From Candidatus Pelagibacter sp. (lineage in GTDB: Bacteria; Pseudomonadota; Alphaproteobacteria; Pelagibacterales; Pelagibacteraceae), in the NCBI GenBank assembly GCA_002692325.1, contig NZJU01000029.1, forward strand, positions 1,110 to 26,829: DNA of 25,720 nt. The letters run 5' to 3'. Under the pieces are notes generated by a model. It did no database searches. It was given only the letters and a program-made list of their open reading frames with translations, and was not told the origin of the DNA. The stretch's first letter is position 1; the number at the start of each line of letters is the position of its first letter. This document shows positions 25,632 through 25,720 of the stretch, in pieces. A program made the translations under genes and the position numbers.

Positions 25632-25720
25632 CTAATTTGTCTTAAAATATTCTGTATCAAGATCTAATTTGTTATATTTTACCACAAGGTTCCTCACAAC
25701 TTTTTTATCTAATTTAACTT
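25632..25720 (-). CDS. rpsF: 30S ribosomal protein S6, C-terminal 28 residues only
   Basis: A frame enters at the window edge and ends at the TAG at 25632-25634, one base before rpsR. The visible residues include LDKKVVRNLVVKYNKLD, which matches the end of S6 (usual form L.E.VLRYLV.K) and nothing else expected here. Position before rpsR and rplI is the standard operon. The start and most of the gene lie beyond the window. Confidence 0.85.
   Translation of the reverse strand, partial: VKLDKKVVRNLVVKYNKLDLDTEYFKTN

Noticed and set aside
25631..25660. A longer S18 from the TTG at 25660
   Set aside because: The extra ten codons overlap the end of rpsF; the ATG at 25628-25630 lies one base after the rpsF stop and gives the conserved N-terminus.

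Overview
The window is 25.7 kb of very AT-rich, gene-dense DNA from a streamlined alphaproteobacterium. Gene content and order point to that class: a psd-pssA-rlmE-guaB run, panB-TPR-bamB, and rpsF-rpsR-rplI-dnaB leading to cvpA-purF, with a eukaryote-like NADP isocitrate dehydrogenase and a RecA of ordinary proteobacterial type. Low GC, tiny or overlapping gene junctions and few Shine-Dalgarno sequences fit a SAR11/Pelagibacterales-like marine bacterium or another reduced marine alphaproteobacterium. The exact clade is inference. No rRNA, tRNA, CRISPR array, insertion sequence or prophage was seen, and no stretch over 300 bases lacks a gene.

Layout. 1-789: the 3' part of a membrane-anchored family 2 glycosyltransferase. 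790-927: a short intergenic stretch with a small tandem repeat. 928-3762 (+): a DsbA/HCCA-isomerase-like protein, a D-glycerate 3-kinase-like P-loop kinase and a TolC-type outer-membrane protein. 3763-5000 (+): recA with a possible degenerate SOS box upstream and a hairpin after it. 5124-9805 (+): an ExaC/AcoD-type aldehyde dehydrogenase with the strongest ribosome-binding site of the window, its DUF779 partner gene behind an 11-bp hairpin, then alaS. 9798-11012 (-): icd, convergent with alaS. 11079-18912 (+): a tightly packed run psd, pssA, rlmE, guaB, a small TPR protein, guaA, panB, a YfgM-like protein and a BamB-like lipoprotein. 18909-25720 (-): rpsF (3' end only), rpsR, rplI, dnaB, an RND/MMPL permease, cvpA and purF.

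How the genes work together. psd and pssA make phosphatidylethanolamine from CDP-diacylglycerol. guaB and guaA carry IMP to GMP, and purF starts the purine route that feeds them. YfgM-like and BamB-like proteins belong to envelope protein assembly. The S6-S18-L9-DnaB block is a housekeeping translation and replication operon. Aldehyde dehydrogenase plus DUF779 is a recurrent pair for oxidising short aldehydes.

Most of the window is ordinary core genome; I found no clear new multi-gene system. The points most worth a second look are an IMP dehydrogenase that lacks its whole regulatory Bateman (CBS) module, an RND/MMPL permease sitting where alr and radA are usual, a PurF that lacks two of the four iron-sulfur ligand positions of the Bacillus enzyme, the ALDH-hairpin-DUF779 arrangement, and ten-A runs in four genes of one operon.
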